Positions 60,789 to 64,000 of a stretch of DNA of 64,000 bases are shown in pieces (the first letter of the stretch is position 1; every line of letters starts with the position of its first letter). Source of the stretch: Euleptes europaea (taxonomy: Eukaryota > Chordata > Lepidosauria > Squamata > Sphaerodactylidae); assembly GCF_029931775.1 (NCBI RefSeq), contig NC_079323.1, positions 32,320,882-32,384,881 of the forward strand, given 5' to 3'. The notes beneath the pieces are model-generated. The model saw only the letters and a program-made list of their open reading frames with translations, was not told the origin of the DNA and ran no database searches. A program made the position numbers and the translations under genes.

Positions 60789-63591
60789 GAAACACTGACA
60801 TCTGGAAGCATAATAAATAAATTTAGAGGTTTGACTGGAATGTAGTTTGCATCTGCTGTAGAGTCCTTTGGTTAAGCTATTAAAGGAAGAATGAGTGGGT
60901 ATGCAGTGTTTACTCATTTGTTTATTGTTTTAAAAATAGACACTGCATTTTCATTTAATTGCCTACAAGTGTGGTGCATCTTCAAAGTTATTTTTAGGAA
61001 TTATTTTTGCACATTTGTTGAATCTTAAAAGTAGTCTAGCATTATACTGCATTGTATAATTGAAACATCCATTTAAAGACCAAAGTATTAGCAGCAATAC
61101 ATAGAAGTTTGTCTGCTGGCCTGCTGAAAAATTAGCCTATTTACCATTGGTCATTTGTCTAATAGTTCAATCTCTAGGCTCAGTTTAAACAAATGCATTA
61201 AAAAGAATTGATGGATGGCAGGGGGAATTTCAGTCTCTCTCCTATAGCTGTGCACTGTCCTGAAAGATGTCTGTAAGTAAGGTGGTGATACTGTAAGCCT
61301 TGTTCTTAAACATCTCTGAATTCCCATTATGTCAGCAGCCACTGTAATGTTCCCAGACTCAGGAAGAGTGGAATTTGTTTCGACTGCAAAGAAGAAGTGT
61401 AGATAAAAACAAGATGAGAGTTTTAGTATCCATTGGTGGAGAAACTGCTGATTACTTGGTAAATCTTTAGATAAGCCACTCAGCTGTGACAGCATGCTAT
61501 AGTCCTCTGCTGTAATAACATGAACCCATTCTTTGGAGGTGCACCAAGTAATCTCCTGCAGTCCTGAAGATAAATTAATTCCTTGCTTCTCTGGTTGGCA
61601 TTATTCAGCTGAAGATATAAATAATACACTGTACTGGGAAGCTTCTTTTGGTATGTTTCTGACCTTCAGTGTCTGATATCTAGGTCAAGAGTCTGAAACT
61701 TATAGATTTAACTTTAGTGTTGTACTCCATTCTGCAGTGATGCAGTTATAAGGGCTAGAATTTTTTATTTTAAGTTGAAACTTTAACCATGACTTTTGTA
61801 GTTGCCTGCAAAAGCAGGATGCTCACAGCTCTATGGCTATTGGCTAAGATTCAAAGAGTTACTCATGCAAGAAACTGGCATGAAACCTGCAGAGATGTTG
61901 ACTTGTTCCCTTTGAATCCTTTGCCATGTCACTTACTGCTTTTGAAACGCCCCCCAGTTACAATAGTGGTTTGCCATGCAACGTGGGGAGGTTTGCTAAG
62001 AACAAATGCTAATTTGATAAAAACAAGTCTGAATCTCTCTTGGGCTCACGAAGTTAGGATGCTACTAAATAGAATGTGGAAATCTGTGACCCAATCTCCT
62101 GCATCTTGAACTTCTCAAAGGGAACAACATTAATTAGGTCTACCTGTAAGTAAGAACCATGTTCTTAAGATGACATCAATCATAAATCTCATGAAGTTAC
62201 ATGTTTAGTTTCATGTGATTTTGGAGTTTAGCCTTCATATATAATGTTGGCTGCTCAGTTGTGGACTCTACTGGTGCAATTGGAATCCTAGACATCTTTG
62301 CACATACCTCAGTATGCATATGCTTTGCACACATCAAGTCTAATGTTCAGTTCCTGATATTTCCGGTCAAAGCATCTGGGGTAGTCAAGTTTGGGAAGAT
62401 TTCTGTTTGACACCTTATCGAGTTTCTGTCATGGCAGTTGATATGGTAGGAAGGGGGAAATGGTGCCTTTCTTTGCTGGGAAACTGACTTAGACCATGGC
62501 TTCCCTGGAAAGTACCCTGGTGACCCACCACCCCCACTCAGGACCTCTAGACTGACCCGTTGAGATGGTAGGCTTCCAGCTCAGCACTAGAACAATAACA
62601 AAATAATGTATAACCAACCTGGTAGCACCTGTGCAATCTAGTACATGGGGAAGAGAACTATCCCAGAGAAATAGATTGTACTACATGAAGGCAAAAAATG
62701 TCTTTATAAAAAGGTTTATTGTAAAATAGAGAAAAAAGGGAAAGGTGGTTGGATTAAAAAAAGGGTGGGAAAAAGGCAAAACAAAATATAGGGAAAAGCA
62801 AGCAACAACAGCAAAGAGACATTGAAATGAAAAGCAATACAGTGGAACCAACTAAGCTACATATTTTACCTATGCTGTAGCTGGTTCCTCAGAGCATTTG
62901 CAGAGTTCCTTGTGGTAACAAGAAGTCAAAAGAGTCTATAACCCCTACCCAACTTCCTGTGGGCCCAGTTTCCACGGAAGACTGAAGACAAGGGAAAATC
63001 CTAAACATCCAGATATTTATGCTAAATGAAGTTGGACCTAAACCAGCCTCCTTTCTAATGACAAGCAGATTTCTCCAATCCCATGCAGATCCACATCTCT
63101 GATGTCAGAGGCTACTTTTACCAGCCAGAACCATATATAGTATAGTCCTGACTCCATCAAGCACCTAGTAATGGCTCTGAACTTCCATGACAAATAGATG
63201 GTCTGGTCCAAAAGGGATAGTCTGCCAGGATGGTCCAATGTGGAATGGAAGTGAATAGCTCATTCTAATGGAATCTCTAGCAGTCCAAGATCTCAGACAC
63301 TTTAGGTGGCATACTTGAGCCTTAGCAAGTTTTAGGATTTCTGTCACAGCAGGCTTTACTGGTTTAGGTGAACCTAATAGTCTAGCTCAGTATAAGGCAG
63401 CTCTGTATATCCATGCTGTAAAAAGAATGGCTACAACTGTAGGTTGTGTTCTGCCGTGGTGCTCAGCTGTATGTGGAGCCTTTTTTCCAGCAGAAGGCTC
63501 TTCACTTAGCTGAGCAGAGTGGAAGAATACAACTCAGCATTTGGGGAAGGCTCATAAATCAGAAGGACCTGACTGGCTTTTAAGGACTTAG
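60789..63591. other. NME7 intron 1, no gene seen
   Basis: I searched for the NME7 second exon and for repeats. I found neither with confidence. A degraded tRNA SINE may lie around 62320-62400. Confidence 0.4.
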
Positions 63592-64000
63592 AACATAAGA
63601 AAAGCCATGCTGGATCAGACCAAGGTCCATCAAGCCCAGCAATCTGTTCACACAGTGGCCAACCAGGTGCCTCTAGGAAGCCACAAACAAGACAACAGCA
63701 GCATTATCCTGCCTATGTTCCACAGCACTTAATATAATAGGCCTTCTCCTTTGATCCTGGAGAGAACTGGTATGCATCATGACTAGTAGCTATTTTTACT
63801 AGTAGCCATGGATAGCCCTCTCCTCCATGAACATGTCCACTCCCCTCTTAAAGCCTTCCAAGTTGGCAGCCATCACCACATCCTGGGGCAGGGAGTTCCA
63901 CCGTTTAACTATGCGTTGTGTGACGAAACCAAGCTTTATGTCTCTGCACATGACTCTGTGTGCAACATTGTGTGCATCTAGCAAATTTTTCTCCCTGTTT
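63592..64000 (-). mobile_element. CR1 LINE 3' end, running off the window
   Basis: 'agaacataagaaaagccatg' is the reversed 3' end; 'ccatcaccacatcctggggc' encodes [20 protein letters not shown] on the minus strand. Same subfamily as 14546-15690 and 33146-33582. Confidence 0.88.

Noticed and set aside
61789-62109. 106-codon plus frame in NME7 intron 1
   Set aside because: No recognisable domain, no splice context matching NME7, ordinary composition.
1-64000. CRISPR array, bacterial operon or tRNA gene
   Set aside because: Tandem repeats here lack spacers, all tRNA-like and 5S-like sequences carry SINE bodies and tails, and the genes are intron-split vertebrate genes.

Overview
This is vertebrate nuclear DNA, almost certainly from a squamate reptile and probably a lizard. 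Three things point there: LINEs of the CR1, L2, L1 and RTE-BovB clades occur together; there are many 5S-rRNA-headed and tRNA-headed SINEs whose 3' ends match BovB; and there are several young non-autonomous hAT elements. The protein genes are split by introns and match human proteins closely. A gecko-like lineage is only a weak guess from repeat style.

Gene order is SLC19A2 (+), CCDC181 (+), BLZF1 (-), NME7 (+, first exon only). It is the mirror image of the human 1q24.2 order NME7-BLZF1-CCDC181-SLC19A2, so this is a conserved syntenic block. SLC19A2 (thiamine transporter 1) runs from a CpG-rich promoter near 1.3-2.0 kb through six coding exons to a stop at 25276, with a repeat-poor 3' UTR to about 27.85 kb. 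CCDC181 (microtubule/ciliary coiled-coil protein) has a CpG promoter near 32.2-32.7 kb with three RFX X-box-like motifs and five coding exons at 35795-44460. BLZF1 (golgin-45) lies tail to tail with it, with six coding exons at 55162-47391. BLZF1 and NME7 share a head-to-head CpG promoter at 56.8-57.3 kb. All three complete reading frames splice in phase: 498, 532 and 400 residues.

The rest is intron and intergenic DNA filled with transposable-element debris, and most of the unusual signal is there. Insertions nest inside insertions, many with target-site duplications (TSDs) that can be read directly: a stack at 0.2-1.3 kb ending in a palindromic Penelope-type fragment with a hammerhead-ribozyme-like core; an L1 inside an L1 inside a terminal-inverted-repeat element at 2.0-3.05 kb; a 5S SINE inside a 5S SINE at 50.6-51.1 kb; a CR1 inside a tRNA SINE at 33.0-33.7 kb; and a BovB inside another repeat at 56.4 kb. 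A long inverted repeat spans 15.8-17.0 kb, one arm of it split by a SINE.

I found no CRISPR array, no operon and no clearly new coding system. The best candidates for something under-described are the repeat family with the CTGANGA...GAAA core, the modular SINEs that exchange 5S and tRNA heads on a BovB-like tail, and the X-box cluster of CCDC181. All coordinates come from reading the sequence by eye, and homology statements rest on remembered protein sequences, not searches.
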